From Favolaschia claudopus (lineage: Eukaryota; Basidiomycota; Agaricomycetes; Agaricales; Mycenaceae): a DNA stretch of 64,000 nt. Made by a program: the position numbers and the translations under genes. Each line of letters opens with the position of its first letter. Position 1 is the stretch's first letter. This document shows positions 42,555 to 55,334 of the stretch, piece after piece. The stretch spans positions 744,001-808,000 of the forward strand of contig JAWWNJ010000095.1 in assembly GCA_037176885.1 (NCBI GenBank), given 5' to 3'. The notes beneath the pieces are model-generated. The model made no database searches, was not told where the DNA came from, and saw only the letters and a list, made by a program, of their open reading frames with translations.

Positions 42555-45500
42555 ATGGACCCAATCTCAATTGCCGCCACCGTTATCACGCTTGGGACCT
42601 TCATCAAGGACCTCATAGGACTCGGGGAAGGCATCCGCAGCTCCATAGAGAAGGTATAACGCTATAGCGTTTCAAATGTTGTTAATGTGAACTAACTTGG
42701 ACACGGATTCAGGTTGGCGAAAATCGTCGACAAATACGAGAGCTTTCGCAAGATATCGTTCGTAGATTGTATGAGCTCGCACATCTCACACACGGCAAAG
42801 AGGATGTGTTCCATGGACCGGAATTGTTGAGCGCGCTAGAGAATCTCAAGGCGTAAAGTCTCTTCTCAGAACGGCGTTCAATCCCCTCACGAAGTCGGGC
42901 TAGGGAGATGCTGCACGTGCATTCCAAATGTCTCAAAACTTCCCCCGTACAGCTCCCCGGTTTTCGAAGGGTTGGGTCGCAGTTCAACGCTTGGAGAAAA
43001 CGCGATGATTTAGAAAAGAAAATCACCAGTCTGGGAGAACGGGTGAGTAGCTGCTTTGTCCAATTCACCGTCAGTCGAAGTTGATTGCCCTTTTCGAATG
43101 AATTTACCCACTCAATGTACCCCGATAGGCCTTTTCAGCTGCTCGTACAGAGCAGGTCGCGGGGCAGCTTGTTCATTCAACTCTGCGCATGGAACAGCGA
43201 CTAGTCGTAGATCATACCGAGACTCTGGTCAAAGTTCGTCGGCTCGAAGGAATGATGGCGCAATTATTACTCGAATCCGACTTCGGTCGTCATCAGTTGG
43301 GCAAATCCATCGAGACGGTATCCAGCGTGAGTGCTTGTCAAGCTATTCGAGGATTTAAGCTCATCTCTGCAGGATCCAAGCTTTCGAAAGCTAGATTCTC
43401 AATTTATCTCTGCCCAGCTCGGATCGCTCGTAAACTCGCTCGAACAACTCATGGCTGGCGGCAGATTTACTTTTCGACTGCCTCTTTCGAACGACAAGTC
43501 GTACCGGCCTGTATTCGTTGACCAGTCTATTCTCACATCTTCGCATGCGCTAATTTTGATCTTGCAATTAATCGTCAAGATCGAGGGTACGGCTAATGCG
43601 ACTATGCCGCTGGAGCTGACCCCGAGAATCTGGTCGCAGTTAACATTCCAGCTCTCGCACATCGGAATGACTTCCCAAGCCATCATCTGCGGTCGTCTCA
43701 ATATCGCATTCTTTCGCTATGCGAGTAACGCAGACGAGGGCACAGGAATTCTACCACACCTTGCACATACGCTGTCCGGTCTTTCGTTTTTCCACAGTCG
43801 CCGATTTGAGCTGGCGCCCGCCCTCGAATTCAGCCAGCGATCCCTCGACCTCTGGGCTCAGGTGTCCGACGTTCTGCCTTGCGACAATCAGGTTGGCATC
43901 CTGGAATCGATGCTGCTGCATGCAGCAAATCTTCTCACAAACGACGAGAAGATAGCGGCTCTATCGACTGCTGAGAAAGCAGTTTCCATCGCTCGGCCGA
44001 TGAAAACAGGGCTGATTGAATATATGTCGCAAGTGCCATCGCCGCCCTTTGCTGGCGAGGACAAATTCAAAGCGGCGCAATGTCGTAACGCTTTTCTGGT
44101 CCTCGCTCGAATACTTGCGTCTTTGGATCGACCTTTGGAGTCGTACGACATTTTCAAGGAAGGTTGGCACACTGCATGCAGCCTGCCCCTTCCCTTGCAT
44201 CCTCCGTCCGCAGAAAATGTCGATGCATTCATCAATGTTGTATGCCAGCTAGCGGAGGTCGGCCATTTGTCGCTTCCCATGCTTTCCGAATGCGTGCTGC
44301 TTTTCCGAGATCTCGCTCGTATCTCCGAGACGAGATTTTCCTACCAGTTCATCCGACTACTACATGCGTTGGCGTATGTTTCGCCGCAGTCTCCCCCCGA
44401 TCTTTCCAATCTCCGTCTTTTCTTAGAGCCTGCGTCGCAGACCCCAGCGCCTGGCCTGGATATTACTAAACCAATTCACCTCGACCCGGCTATACTACAA
44501 GATGCGGTAGAGCTATTCTGTTCCGTGGCACCAGAGGATTGCACAGCACCTTTAATTCACAATATTTTGATTGCCCACTTTGACCTGGCTATCGCCGTCC
44601 TCCGAGCTTTTACATCCTTCAACATGTTCAATTTTCCTTGGATCCTGTCCATCGCTCATGAACTCCTTCCGTTCCTCACTCGAGCCGACCATTCCACTTT
44701 ACTCGAAGTGTTGGGACAGGCTATCAAGAAATTCTGTGTCAACTCCGTCACGATGGATCCAATGTGGGCATATTGTATCGGCGACCCGCTCCAATATATT
44801 TGTCGACACGCCTTAAAGATCGGCGCCCATGACGCGGGGCTGCGGCTCTGCAAGGACATCGCCGGATGTCTTGCATGCCAGTTCCACACTGAGGACGGCC
44901 TTCCCGTGGTGTGGTCGCAATCATTTCTTCTGTTTCAGGTCTTCATCCTGTGCGACGCGGCCCGATTCACTGACGCAAAGCTTCAAGTCGTCCAAATGTC
45001 AAACTCGGGGCTCTTATCGTTCCAAGTGCGCCAAACGTACTTTTTGCAGCAGTACATCATCAAGGCGCGCATTCTTCAACGCGTCGGACGACACCGCGAA
45101 GCTTTGCAGCTCATGAGGGGGGCGGTGACTTCTCACATGAAAGAGTACCGGCCTGGTGACGCGCATCTGGGAATCAGCCGTTGCAGCCTTTGCTTTCTGT
45201 TTACGCAGCTCGCGGTGGTATGGGGCCACCTGGGGAATTCGCGAAAAGCGCTGGAGAACGCCGAACGAGCTGTCACGGCTTGGGAGGAGATAAACAGGGA
45301 GCACCCAGACGAAGAAGACATCGAAGATCCAGACGAAGAAGATCTCGTTTGCGTGGAAATTCACCTACTCAGTACGCTTTCGAACTGCCAGGCTGCAGCT
45401 GGAAAGACGCGCGAAGCCCTTGAATCCGCCCAAAGGGCTGTGTCGTTATATAGTCGAAACGAGGCGAAGACGTGGAGAGATTCGCTTCTGATACTCCGAA

Positions 45501-46479
45501 AACAAGAAGTAGGAGGGAGTGCTTTCTTTTCTTTGTCTCTGCGACTCGCGACCTCGGGCGATCACCAACAAGCACTTTCGAATGGTGAGAAAGCAATTGC
45601 TTTATCCCGCGAACTAGTCGCATTGGCCCCGCGACATCTCCCCACTCTCGCCAGCAACCTCCAACATCTTGCCTCCATCAAGTGGGACCTCGGACGCCGA
45701 GAGGAAGCCATTGTCGCCTGCGATGAGGCCATACAAATTCTACGAAACGTCGCCAAATCGGAGACCTGCCTCCTCCCTACTTTCGCTGACGCGTTGGATC
45801 AGCACTGCGCTCTGCTCGTGGAGCAGGGAGATGCAAGCGGCGCGGCTGCAGTGACGGCTGAAGCCGTCGAGGCGCGAAAGAAGTTCGCGTCTTTGCCCCC
45901 GGGGCCGGAATGGTTATTCGAGAAAGTTGTGGATTCCGGTGACGAGGAGCTGAATTGGTGGGAATTGAAATCGGGGCCGAACGAGTACCACAGTGCTCTG
46001 AAAGATCTTGCGGGCGAAGCAGACGAGACGGAGGATGTCGAAAACCAGGATAGCTTTGACACTCCAAAGATTGTCGAAGTCGTGGAAGCGGATTTTAGGA
46101 CGATGGAGGTCGTGAACAAATCTTCATTCACGTCTCCCGCGGCGATGAGGCAGGATACAGATTCGACACCCGTCGTGGCGGATTCGCATAGCCTCGCCGC
46201 TCTTATCGTATCAGGCGCTAACTTGCGGCTTGCGGAGAAGTCCGAAATGGTAGGTTACTTAATGTCGCGACACCGAGCCACGGAGGTTAGAACTAATCGA
46301 AATCCCAGGTTGAAACCGAGATTTCTTGTGCCACCTCGCCGCAGACAGCCTTGAAAGATGTCTTGAATAAGCCCCTGAAGATTACGCTGAGCATGAGCAT
46401 GCAAAGCAGGCCAATGGATGTATTATGGTGGGTTTTGCTAGGAGTTTTGTTCGCTTTCGTATACGTGCGGGTTGCTTGA
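42555..46479 (+). CDS. TPR copy D: intact tail-anchored TPR protein
   Basis: Six exons give 1,216 aa: 42555-42653, 42713-42852, 42904-43069, 43129-43326, 43373-46249, 46309-46479. It starts MDPISIAATVITLGTFIKDL and continues VGENRRQIRELSQDIVRRLY. Helical N-terminal region to about residue 200, then helix-pair repeats. TPR-like units near the end include SRKALENAERAVTAWEEI, REALESAQRAVSLYSRN and QQALSNGEKAIALSRELVAL. An acidic linker with EDPDEED-type runs lies near residue 850. The last exon encodes TALKDVLNKPLKITLSMSMQ and the tail anchor MDVLWWVLLGVLFAFVYVRV. All introns here are GT-AG. The relic F is derived from a sister of this gene. Confidence 0.9.
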
Positions 46480-46770
46480 GAGCTTCCTTTTTGTCTTATC
46501 CTTGAATATCTAAGTGTCATTCTTGAAGTAGAGTAGGATAACACGGAAACTTCATGTATGCGGTTCCAGAGAACTATTTTCTCTTCAAAGTTTGCCATTG
46601 ACCTGTCCAGGCGTAGTGAGCTGTGCCGCCTGCGTGCGACACGAATGTCTCGTTGAGCCATACAGGATCTATCGTATAATCCAAATATGAACGGGATGTG
46701 GTGTCAATGAAGGAACAGAGATCGACTGCGGTGCTGATCAGCATACGTTTTGAAGGCTTCGTTTTCAGTG

Positions 46771-49700
46771 CACTGCGGGAAGGAAAAGCACTTCATCTGA
46801 GTGCCCGAAAAGCGCTCAGGTGGAGTGTGTTGGAACACTCAGCTGAAGTGTGTCGACGCACTCAAATGAAGTGTCTAAACGGCAGATTTCGATAGTAGGA
46901 TGAAGTCAGTGAAGCACTGTACCTGAGTGCTCCAGACGAACTCAAGTTGAGTGCGTTGAAGCACTTCATGTGAGTCCTGGACTGACTTATATGTATTACC
47001 ATTCAATTCCCTACAATTTCCACAAATAATTATATTTGGCTACAGTACAACATACGGTACGTAGGCATTAGTACTATGAACATAACTGCCGAGGTTCTTC
47101 GCAAGTGTAAGCCACGAGTCATAAGCGAGATCAACTAAGATAAGTCAACGACTCAAGAAGTTGAGCAGGATGGTTAGACACGCACCCACTGGCCTCAGTG
47201 AAATAGCGTCGTCAAAGATTAGAATGAGGCCTGAGATTGTCCGCAATTGATGAGCAAAAAAAAGCGGACAGAAAGATAATCACATACGCGACTGTTGGGA
47301 AACAAAACAAATCGCAAATTGGCGGCGAAGACGATGCCATTCAGACTCAGCGTACATGATTTATCAAAGATAGAGAGAATGAGACAAACAGACACAAAAC
47401 ATACCGAGTAATCAGTGCGGCTGCCGTTGAGCACAGTTGACTGAGATTACCTCGCTCGGGCCGAAATTCAGCGTGTTGGGAGGAGCTATAAGATGAATGA
47501 GACAAAAAAGGGAATGAAGGGAGAGACATACAAGTCATATTTGAGAGCGGGGGTGAGATCGAGCTCTGTGTGAATGATCAGAAATTGTTGACAGTCGAAC
47601 AATGCACGCGCAACCAGAACGAATCAAAGTGGGGAGAAGGAAGCAAGAGTGAAAGGCAGGAAACGAGAAAATAGGAAACGAGGATAAAACAGACGTACAG
47701 CGAGGTGGTTTTGGTTCCGGCGTAACCCTGCGGAACGCGAAACAGTCAGCGCTAGCACTTGGTGCCAAAGATTCTTACCAATTTGTATCAATGAATCGTC
47801 ACACATCTGGAGGTTGCAGTATTCAGAAAATGGGTCGAGTCATTCAACGGAAGCAAACTTACTCGAGTTGCGGGAGGCGAAGTGGTAGTCTGAACTGACA
47901 GATTTGAACGGACAGACAGCGGAGTAAGCAAACATCGACTCAAGTTTTCAGCAAGGCCTTCCCGAACACTGCAAGTGAAAACAGATCAGCGCATGGACCA
48001 CATTCAACAAAAACAAAGAAAGAAAACTCGTTTCGCTTAGATCATTCACACGTGGCGGTGAGTGGATACCTGAGATGCGGTCAGCGTCGTACACCCGAGC
48101 GGAGCGTGGGTGGCGAATGCAGCAATATCGGCGGACGCGACGACAAGGGACGGTCGGTGATGACGGGATCCGCGGACACAGCGAGCGTCGAGGCCTCGGT
48201 GAAGCAAGTCAGGGATGGGTGAGATGAGCATGTGGGGAAAATGCGCCGGTGGAGGTGAGGAACTGAGGAATGAGTTAGCGTCCAGCGGAAAGGAAAGAGA
48301 GGAAATGATGGGGTGGGAAGAGAAGCGATAGGATTCAAGTGGAGGGAGGTATAGGGTGAAAGGGAGGCAAGTGGGGAGGGGGAGGAGGGTAGAAGAACAG
48401 GGAGGAGGCGGTACAAGAATCAAAATTAACAGCGCACCTAATACCATGGCCTCATCTCTATCTAAACCACCACTTCCCTCGTTGCTACACCAGTCGCAGC
48501 CGACGGCAGTGGGTAACAGAGAGAAAGTTATACACGACAAGATGGTCGGTCGGTAGCGAGCCTGCCGTCGGGTCTGGTTTGCACGTCAGCCAAAGGATGG
48601 CCAACGCTTCATAGCAGGCATCGGTGGAAGGCTTAGACGCGCCATAAGGGTTCATAAACCATAGCATTCATTGTCGGAGCGCCTTTGAGTTGCTCTGAAT
48701 CGAAACGACGCGTCTTGAGTCGCATGCGGTGGGGATGTCGTTGTCGAGCTGATTTTGCGCGATCACAGCCCGATGTTGCGGGAGGCGTGCCAAAACGCGT
48801 GTCTAGACAGTCGGAGAGCCGTATTACATCGTCTGAAGACCGAGCGGGGCCGACGGGGTGACTGGATGGTCGGCGATGAATCGATGATGGTGGGAGAAGG
48901 CAGGACGCGTGCAGTCACACGTGACGTCACAGTCACATTGATTGCTGATGCGAGGCGGCTTTTCTATTTCCTTGCACGCGACGCCCTCTCCCTCCCCGAA
49001 TCTCACGGCCCGCTGTACGGCTGAGGTCCCAGACCCGCAACACAAGTTCTTCTATAGCTCCACACCGCGGATGCCTCTTACCGGTCCCGCTCCTCAAGAC
49101 ACCGTCTCAGGCTTTGGCTCTCGCAAGCCGTGTCCCTCTCGACCTCGTAGACGCCAACGACTGCTGCCTCGCACAACTACTTACTGACGACATGCCACCG
49201 ATTGATAAGGGGAAACTAAGGTGCGTGTACCGCGTTCTCTATACTGTCTACGTGGCACCAACCCAATTATTATGAGTACGCTCGCCGCTCCCCTCGGAAT
49301 TGTCTCCGCGCGACTTCCTCGACGCCCCCCGCCTCCCGCCGCCGCTTTCGTCAGTTACGATCCCGGCCTTGGTCCTCAACACAGTCACCTCGAACTTAGC
49401 CCTCTCAGGATGACTCACTCATTGACAAGACTCCGCCTCGTTGATTTCATTTCTCCCCGACGTTCACCCTGACTCGTCAACTACACCTCCGCCGAATCCA
49501 CCGCCCCCTCTCCGCTCGTCACCTTCGCTCTCGGCATTCGTTGTTGTTCATTCTGAAGTCCGCTGCACCTTCAATCCGATGCATATCAAATCCGCCACCT
49601 CGCCGCCCAAATCCACTGTCGTCCGTTCAGCATCTTCGCGTCGGATTCAACCTCCCTCGATAGTCGTCAACCTCACCCTCCCGGCCTCACAGCTCACCTC

Positions 49701-50808
49701 CGCCGTCTCTAGAACTCGCTGCCACATCGTACAGCGAGCTTACCGGTCTCGAAATGTGCTACCGTGAACTCACCTGAAAGCGAAGAGAAAGCCACCGCCA
49801 CGCTTCCCGACGTCCACTCGACTTAAGCCGACATGGACGCGAAACGAGTCAAACGACAAGTCAGCACTGGCTGTGTTAAGTAATACAGGTGTGTCAATTC
49901 CGAAGCACCGCAACCAGCGGTCGTATACTCATATTTTCTGTTTTAAGTAGATAACTCTCTGTTACTCCCCGCCTCGTCTCCTTTCGACGTGTGCGCCGGC
50001 CATCGCCTTAAAGCTCACATCCCGCTCACCTCGCATTCACTCTCAAGTCCACATCATTCACCACTACGGCCGATCTCGCTCGGTACATTGTTCTCGACAG
50101 TCAGAACGACGTCCAACCCACCAACCCCACCCTCTACCAACATCGCTGCCACTGCAACTCTCCCACCGACTCTTTCCCCGATACCACGTCACCGCGTCGC
50201 CCTCCCCTCGAGTCTCTCTCTTTCACACTCCTCCCCATTCACTCCCTCAGCTCCACAGCAGTCACCTACCCCCCTAAACTCGAACAGTCTCGACACCTCG
50301 TACGTCAATCGCATGGCGTCGCGACCTCCGTCACTCTGCTCCCCATCGACCGACTTGGTGCCGAAATGTGTTCGCGCTGGTCCTTCTTAGTTCTTCATCA
50401 AAATCCGAATTCTTTGCATACTTAAAGATTACATACTCATGATTGTTCAACATCTCTGTCGCCTAAAAAAACCAACAAGATAGGTAGTTTACAAGAGAAA
50501 CAACTGCTTTCCCCAGTGAATTAAGGGAACAGCGCAATGAGAACGAACCCCCCGAGCTTCTAAATGTCACATCCGGGCCGCGCTAATGTGAAGTTCGCCG
50601 AACAGCGCTCAGGCAGAGCGCCTCAGGACTGAGTGCGTTGCGGAGCACTCAACTAGAGTGCTCTGAGATATAGTGCTTCAGAGGCACTCAAATGAAGTCC
50701 CGGGAAAAGCACTCAGATGGAGCCAAAAACAACGCACTCAAATTGAGTTCGGGTTTTCGGATTTGAGTGCTTACGCACTCAGATGAAGTGCTTTTCCTTT
50801 CCGCAGTG
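46771..50808. mobile_element. 4,038-bp DNA transposon with TIRs and 4-bp target duplication
   Basis: The ends are inverted repeats: 34 bases from 46771 (CACTGCGGGAAGGAAAAGCA...) match the reverse complement of the right end with one mismatch. The element is flanked on both sides by AGTG. The homologous place behind relic F (about 60309-60322) reads GTTTTCCGCGACGACGAG with no insert, so it acts as an empty site. Both ends carry many subterminal copies of CACTCA(A/G)ATGAAGTG-like motifs in both orientations. Ends of CACT(A/G) with subterminal repeats recall the CACTA/EnSpm group, but a 4-bp duplication is unusual for it. No transposase is recognisable inside, so it is probably non-autonomous. 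Confidence 0.88.
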
Positions 50809-51429
50809 AGTGACGACGAGAGGAATAAGTAGTCGGCGCGGACCCGCTACGGTCAACTGCAACCTAAATAAAAAAGCGAAAGAAATTCATCTCGTGTCTG
50901 GATACATAAGTTGCAGCTGTCCTTGTGTGCTCCCCGTGGTGCTTTCTGGCCGCCGATGCCTTGTCCTGGTCCAAGGCCGCAACCAGAACTTGGTTCCCGA
51001 GGCAGAACCGGGAAATTCTTATGTTTCGCAAAGACCTTGAAATTGGCTTGAGACCACGATGATGAGGCTGACGGCTTTTAGATTCCTGTAATCTTGGTTT
51101 GTTCAAATTGGCATGGTGAACGTTACGAACAAGTTGTGCGTACCAGAAGCCCGTGCGTGTCATGTTTGCTCAATTTTGTTTCCTCCCACCACGTCCTCCT
51201 ACCCGCTTTCAGATTCCTCTTCACCGTCTGAGGCTATATACGTTCGATATGAGGTTTCGGGCACTGGCAGCGCCTGCTCTGAGTTGAACGGGGTTTGAGC
51301 GCAACAACCAACAGCATTTATCCTTATCCTGGACTCAGGCTATTCCTGGCATGCCCTAATAACTGAACGGTATGATCAGTTCTGTTATCCTCCCCCTCCC
51401 ACTCCTCTTCCTTTTGGACTCCTCCGCCA
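50809..51429. other. Array spacer and promoter of TPR copy E
   Basis: Bases 50813-50985 match 60315-60465 (behind relic F). Bases about 51050-51240 match about 57370-57555 (ahead of relic F). The spacer is thus a repeated part of the TPR gene array. A CT-rich block lies just before the ATG. Confidence 0.65.
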
Positions 51430-54400
51430 ATGGATCCCGTGTCCCTCACCACCGCTATCATTACACTCGCAACGTTCATCAAGGATCTCATAGAACTCGG
51501 CGAAGGCATTCGCAGGTCTATCGAGAAGGTGTGCATGTGGGACGTCTAGCGCTATGAGCGTCATATGCTGACCAGGTTTCAGGTTGGCGAAAATCGACGA
51601 CAAATTCGAGAGTTTTCACAGGATATCGTGCGCACGCTATATGCTCTTGCAAGTCTCACCCGCGGCAAAGAAGAGGTTTTTCGCGGACCGGAGCTGTTGG
51701 CTGCACTGGAGGATCTCAGGGCGTAAGGTCCCTCTTCGAAACCTGCTTCATGTTTTCTCACATGAGCTCAGCGAGATGCTATATGTGCATTCCAAATGTC
51801 TTAAGATCTCTCCGATACAGCTCCCTGGTCTTCGAGGCATACCGTCTCATTTTAAGGTTTGGAGAAAGCGCGATAACATAGAAAAGAAGATCGCCAGTCT
51901 GAAGGAACGCGTAAACAAATGTTTTTCTGAATTCACGGCGAGTCGTCTATTCGTCATATTCAGTGAATCATCCACCTTACCCTGCTCCCATCAAGGCCTT
52001 CTCGGCTGCTCGTACCGAGCACGCCGCTAGTCAGATTGCACATTCAACTTTGCGCATCGAACAAAAATTGGTCGTGGATGGCATGGAGAATCAGGTCAAA
52101 GCTCGTCGGTTGGAAGGCATGATGACCCAAGTATTGCTCAACACCACCTTCGGGCGTCATAAGTTGGGCGAGACTATCGAGGTTATATCATCGGTAATGT
52201 GCTCGGTACACTCTCCATGAACCAAGCCCATCGTCCAGCAGGATTCAACCTTTCAAAGCCTGGAATCGCAATATATGTCTGCGCAGTTGCGATCTGTCAT
52301 CAACTCGCTTGAACAGCTGCTGGCTGGTGGCGGTTTATCTTTTCAACTGCATCTCTCAGACGATGGCTCGTCGCGTTTTGCTTTCATCGACCACACCATT
52401 CTTACACCTTCACATGCGCTCATTCAGCTCTTGCAACTAGTTGTCGAAATCAATGGCATGCCCTGTGTGGTTGTTCCATTGCAGTCGTTGCAGGGAGCTT
52501 GGCGAGCCTTGTTAATACAACTCTACTGTATTGGAATGTGTTCCGAAGCCATTGGCTGGGGTCACCTTAATATCGCATGCCTTCGCCATGCGAGCAAAAC
52601 AGACTATGGTACAAGAGCCTTACCACGCATTGCAAACACACTATATGACATATCTCGAGCTCACAATCGCCGATTTGAATCGACCCTAGCGGTGGAATTG
52701 AGTCAGCAATCTCTTGACCTCTGGATGCAGAGCTCTGAACTCCTGCCCTATGACTATCGAACCGAGACGTTGGCGTCGATGATACTCCACGCCGAGAATC
52801 TTCTCAGTAGCGATCAACGTGCTGCTGCACTATCCACGGCTCAAGAAGCAGTGTCCACTGCTCGGCCCATAATAACGGAGTTGATAAAATGTATCTCAAA
52901 CGCATCATTCTTCGCCAACCAAGAGGTATTCGAGGCGGTGAAATCTCGCGATGCATTTTTCGTCCTCGCCCGAGTGCGTGCTTCCTTGGACCGACACTCG
53001 GATTCCTATGCGGCCTTCATGGAAGGTTTCCAGACAGCACAGCAACTACCAGTTCCCAGTCATCCTCCTTCTGGTCGTGACATCGACTCATTCATCGATG
53101 TCATATGCAAGCTAGCAGAAGGCGGCCACCTCTCACTTCCCATGCTTACCGAATGCATGGTGCTTTTCCGGGATCTTGCTCGCATTTATGGGAATAGCTT
53201 TTCACGTCAATTTCTCCGACTCCTACACGCATTCGCCTATTTTGCGCAGCAATCTGCGCCCACTCTCTTCAATATTCGTCGCTTTTTGGAACCACGATCA
53301 GATTCCTCCGCGCCTGAACTAGATATCACCAAACCAATCCTCAATGATTTGGATGTGGTACAGGATGCCGTATGGTTATTCTATACCGAGGCAGCGGAGT
53401 ACTGCACAGTTCCCTTGATGCAAAACATTTTTGTCGCTCACTTCCAAACGGCCATCGCCATGATTCGAGATCTGGAGCGAAGCTCGGCTCTCAACATGAA
53501 CGACTTTACTTGGGTACTTTTCATCGCGTGCGACATTCTTCCGCTTCTTACGAGAACCGACCATTCGGCGTTGCTGGACGTACTTGGAAAGACCATACAA
53601 AGATTTTCTATGAATCTCGTCATCATGGATTTGGACGAGTGGGTGATAAATTTCGGCGCCCCTCTTGTGCAGATCTGTGAACACGCTCCGAAGATTGGGG
53701 CCCACGACGAGGGACTCATGCTCTGCAAGCAAGTCGCCGAATATCTCGCCTGTCCGTTTCACACTGAAGATGGTCTCGCGGCGTGGTCGCAGGCGTTTCT
53801 GTTGTTTCGCGACTTCATCTTTTGCGACGCAGCCCGATTTGCTGACGCGGTGCAAGCTGTGCAAAAGTCAGATTCGCTGCTCGTTTGCCCAATTGACGAC
53901 CTATGGTTTCTACCCTATCACATTATGAGGATGCGCATCCTCCTGCGCATGGGACGACACTGGGAAGCTCTATCACTCATCAAGAGAGCATCAAATGCTC
54001 ACATTACGAAGTATTGTACCCATGGTCCGTTGTTCAACGTAGACCTTTGCTTTCTGTTTACGGAGCTCGCCGTGGTATGGGATCTCCTGGGACATCCTCA
54101 AAAAGCGCTGGAGAATGCCGAAAAAGCTGTCGAGTTTTGCGCCGAAGTAGAAATTCGATGCGTAGACATAAACCGAAACGAATCCCTTCATGGAATCATC
54201 ATATCCCTGCAAATCCACTCGTTCACCACTCTTTCAAACCGTCAGGCAGCAACTGGAAAACATATCGCAGCCCTCAAATCTGCCCAAGACGCGGTGTCAT
54301 TATATGTGCAAAACGAGCAGAAGACATGGAGGGAGATACTTCGGATACTCAGAAAACAAGAATCAGGAGGAGACGCCTTCTTTGCATTGTCCCAGCGCCT

Positions 54401-55334
54401 CGCGGTCTCGGGCGATTCCGAACAAGCACTTGCCAATGGCCAAAAAGCCACCGAATTGTACCGCGAGCTCGTCGAAGTGGCACCTAGACACCTTCCTACT
54501 CTTGCGAACAGCCTTCGACATCTTGCGTCCCTTCTGCAGGCTTGGGGGGAACAAGATAAAGCCACCGCTGCCTGCGAGGAAGCTGTTGAAATTATGCGTG
54601 GGGTTGCCGATGTCGAGACGTATTTTCTTCCAAACCTTGCCGATGCATTGGATCAGCTCGCCGCTTTACTCGGGAAGGAGGGGAATACTAGTGCCGCCTC
54701 AGCTGCAACCACTGAGGCACGCGAGATGCGAAGGAAATTTGACTCTTTACCTCCAGGCCCGGAGTGGCTATTTGAGAAAGCTGTGGACATCAGTGATGAG
54801 GAGGAGTTGGATTGGTGGGAGCTTATGGAATTTAGCGATGCCCTCGAAGATCCAACGAGTGAAGGAGACGAGCCGGATGTCGAGGATGATGACGAGTACC
54901 ACGATGCGCTTGACATCCCCAACATCTTCGAAGTAAAGGAGCCAGAGCCCACGGTGATAGAGGAGTTAGAGGGACAGCCATTCTCGTCTCCCGCTGCAAC
55001 AAGTCGAGATTTGGGTTTGACGCTAATTGTGACAGATTCCATGTCCGCTGGCGTCATCGTACCAGTGAACGAACACCCGCTTCAAGCTGGCTCGGCGGAA
55101 GACTTCCCAAAGGTGTGTTTGAAGGCGTGAATTGCTTTATGCGGAGTTCATAAAACACAGCAGGATCCTTCCCACACCGGAACCATTTCTAAGACGCAGA
55201 CCGCCGTGAAGAATGTTTTGAACAAGCCACTCAAGCTCAAGCTGAGCATGAGCATGCAAAGCAGGCCGGTGGACGTGATATGGTGGATCTTGCTTATATT
55301 TACAATCGCTATCGTGTATACCCGGATTGCTTGA
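51430..55334 (+). CDS. TPR copy E: intact tail-anchored TPR protein
   Basis: Six exons give 1,214 aa: 51430-51528, 51583-51722, 51772-51937, 51996-52193, 52242-55112, 55164-55334. It starts MDPVSLTTAIITLATFIKDL, then VGENRRQIREFSQDIVRTLY and the helix QVKARRLEGMMTQVLL shared by all copies. The body is nearest to copy C (LNIACLRHASKTDYGTRALP; GMPCVVVPLQSL). Late TPR-like units include QALANGQKATELYRELVEVA and KATAACEEAVEIMRGVADVE. An acidic stretch (DEPDVEDDDEYHDA) precedes the last exon, which ends in the anchor VDVIWWILLIFTIAIVYTRI. Intron 3 has a GC donor (ACG|GCGAGT), like copy C. The intact frame over 2.9 kb shows it is under selection or very recent. Confidence 0.9.

Noticed and set aside
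46780..46990. CRISPR-like spaced repeats of CACTCA/AGTGC motifs
   Set aside because: Spacing is irregular, both orientations occur and the genome is eukaryotic. They are subterminal repeats of the transposon.
48046..50390. Several CT-rich open frames inside the transposon
   Set aside because: They are Ser/Pro/Thr runs from pyrimidine-rich DNA on both strands. No transposase motif such as a DDE triad context or zinc finger was found.
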